64,000 nucleotides of DNA, from the NCBI RefSeq assembly GCF_016461715.1, contig NZ_JAEMUI010000019.1:40986-104985 (forward strand), given 5' to 3'. Of the stretch, positions 63,962-64,000 are shown in pieces. A program made the translations under genes and the position numbers. Each line of letters starts with the position of its first letter. The first letter of the stretch is position 1. Source of the DNA: Marinomonas spartinae (GTDB lineage Bacteria > Pseudomonadota > Gammaproteobacteria > Pseudomonadales > Marinomonadaceae). The notes under the pieces were generated by a model. It did no database searches. It was not told the DNA's origin and saw only the letters and a program-made list of their open reading frames with translations.

Positions 63962-64000
63962 CGTTTTTCTCTCTTTTGTATTTGTCTCTTTTTGTATTTG

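Overview
The window looks like a chromosomal segment of a marine, Marinomonas-like gammaproteobacterium (Oceanospirillales). This is an inference from three things: the conserved thrS-infC-rpmI-rplT-pheS-pheT-ihfA block, moderate GC, and a dense set of Acinetobacter/Pseudomonas-type aromatic catabolism genes. No database search was possible.

Layout. 1-6.7 kb: translation operon thrS (5' truncated by the window edge), infC (probable AUA start), rpmI, rplT, then pheS, pheT and ihfA. 7.0-9.3 kb: a tRNA array with one Pro(GGG), four Thr(UGU) and five alternating Val(UAC)/Asp(GUC) pairs, interspersed with five decayed tRNA-Val-like copies. 9.7-19.7 kb: a FadL-type porin, a GGDEF/EAL protein with a dead GGDEF motif, a membrane-anchored unknown protein behind two perfect overlapping LexA boxes, a BaiN-like flavoprotein, a SsuABC/TauABC-type ABC transporter with a DsrE-like protein, and a GNAT acetyltransferase.

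19.8-41.3 kb: a complete predicted route from indole to the TCA cycle. The iifA-iifB-iifC-iifD genes (indole to anthranilate) are followed by an outer-membrane channel and antABC (anthranilate to catechol). These are preceded by an AraC/XylS-type regulator with matching TGCA-N6-GGATA boxes. catB-catC-catA and pcaI-pcaJ-pcaF-pcaD finish catechol via 3-oxoadipate to succinyl-CoA and acetyl-CoA. A PcaR-like IclR protein and a CatM/BenM-like LysR protein accompany them, with recognisable operators. A chemoreceptor lies between the cat and iif blocks.

41.3-50.4 kb: the least familiar region. A LysR regulator and three phased copies of a palindrome plus TTAAAGGATTTTT element appear to join two operons. 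One encodes an alpha/beta hydrolase, a cyclase-family hydrolase and an FAH-family hydrolase. The other encodes a two-domain extradiol (VOC) dioxygenase, a small Rieske protein and a group A flavin monooxygenase. Together they read as an undescribed ring-hydroxylation and meta-cleavage pathway, perhaps for a plant phenolic or flavonoid. Its transport genes (DUF1302 porin, RND exporter) are broken remnants.

50.7-58.3 kb: a PmrAB/QseBC-like two-component system with a perfect CTTAAG-N5-CTTAAG box, flanked by two PAP2 phosphatases. Then come two AraC regulators, an aldehyde dehydrogenase and IS remnants. 58.3-64 kb: an Lrp regulator, a fused E1 alpha-beta and an E2 of a 2-oxoacid dehydrogenase, and paaX and paaY of a phenylacetate cluster that probably continues past the right edge.
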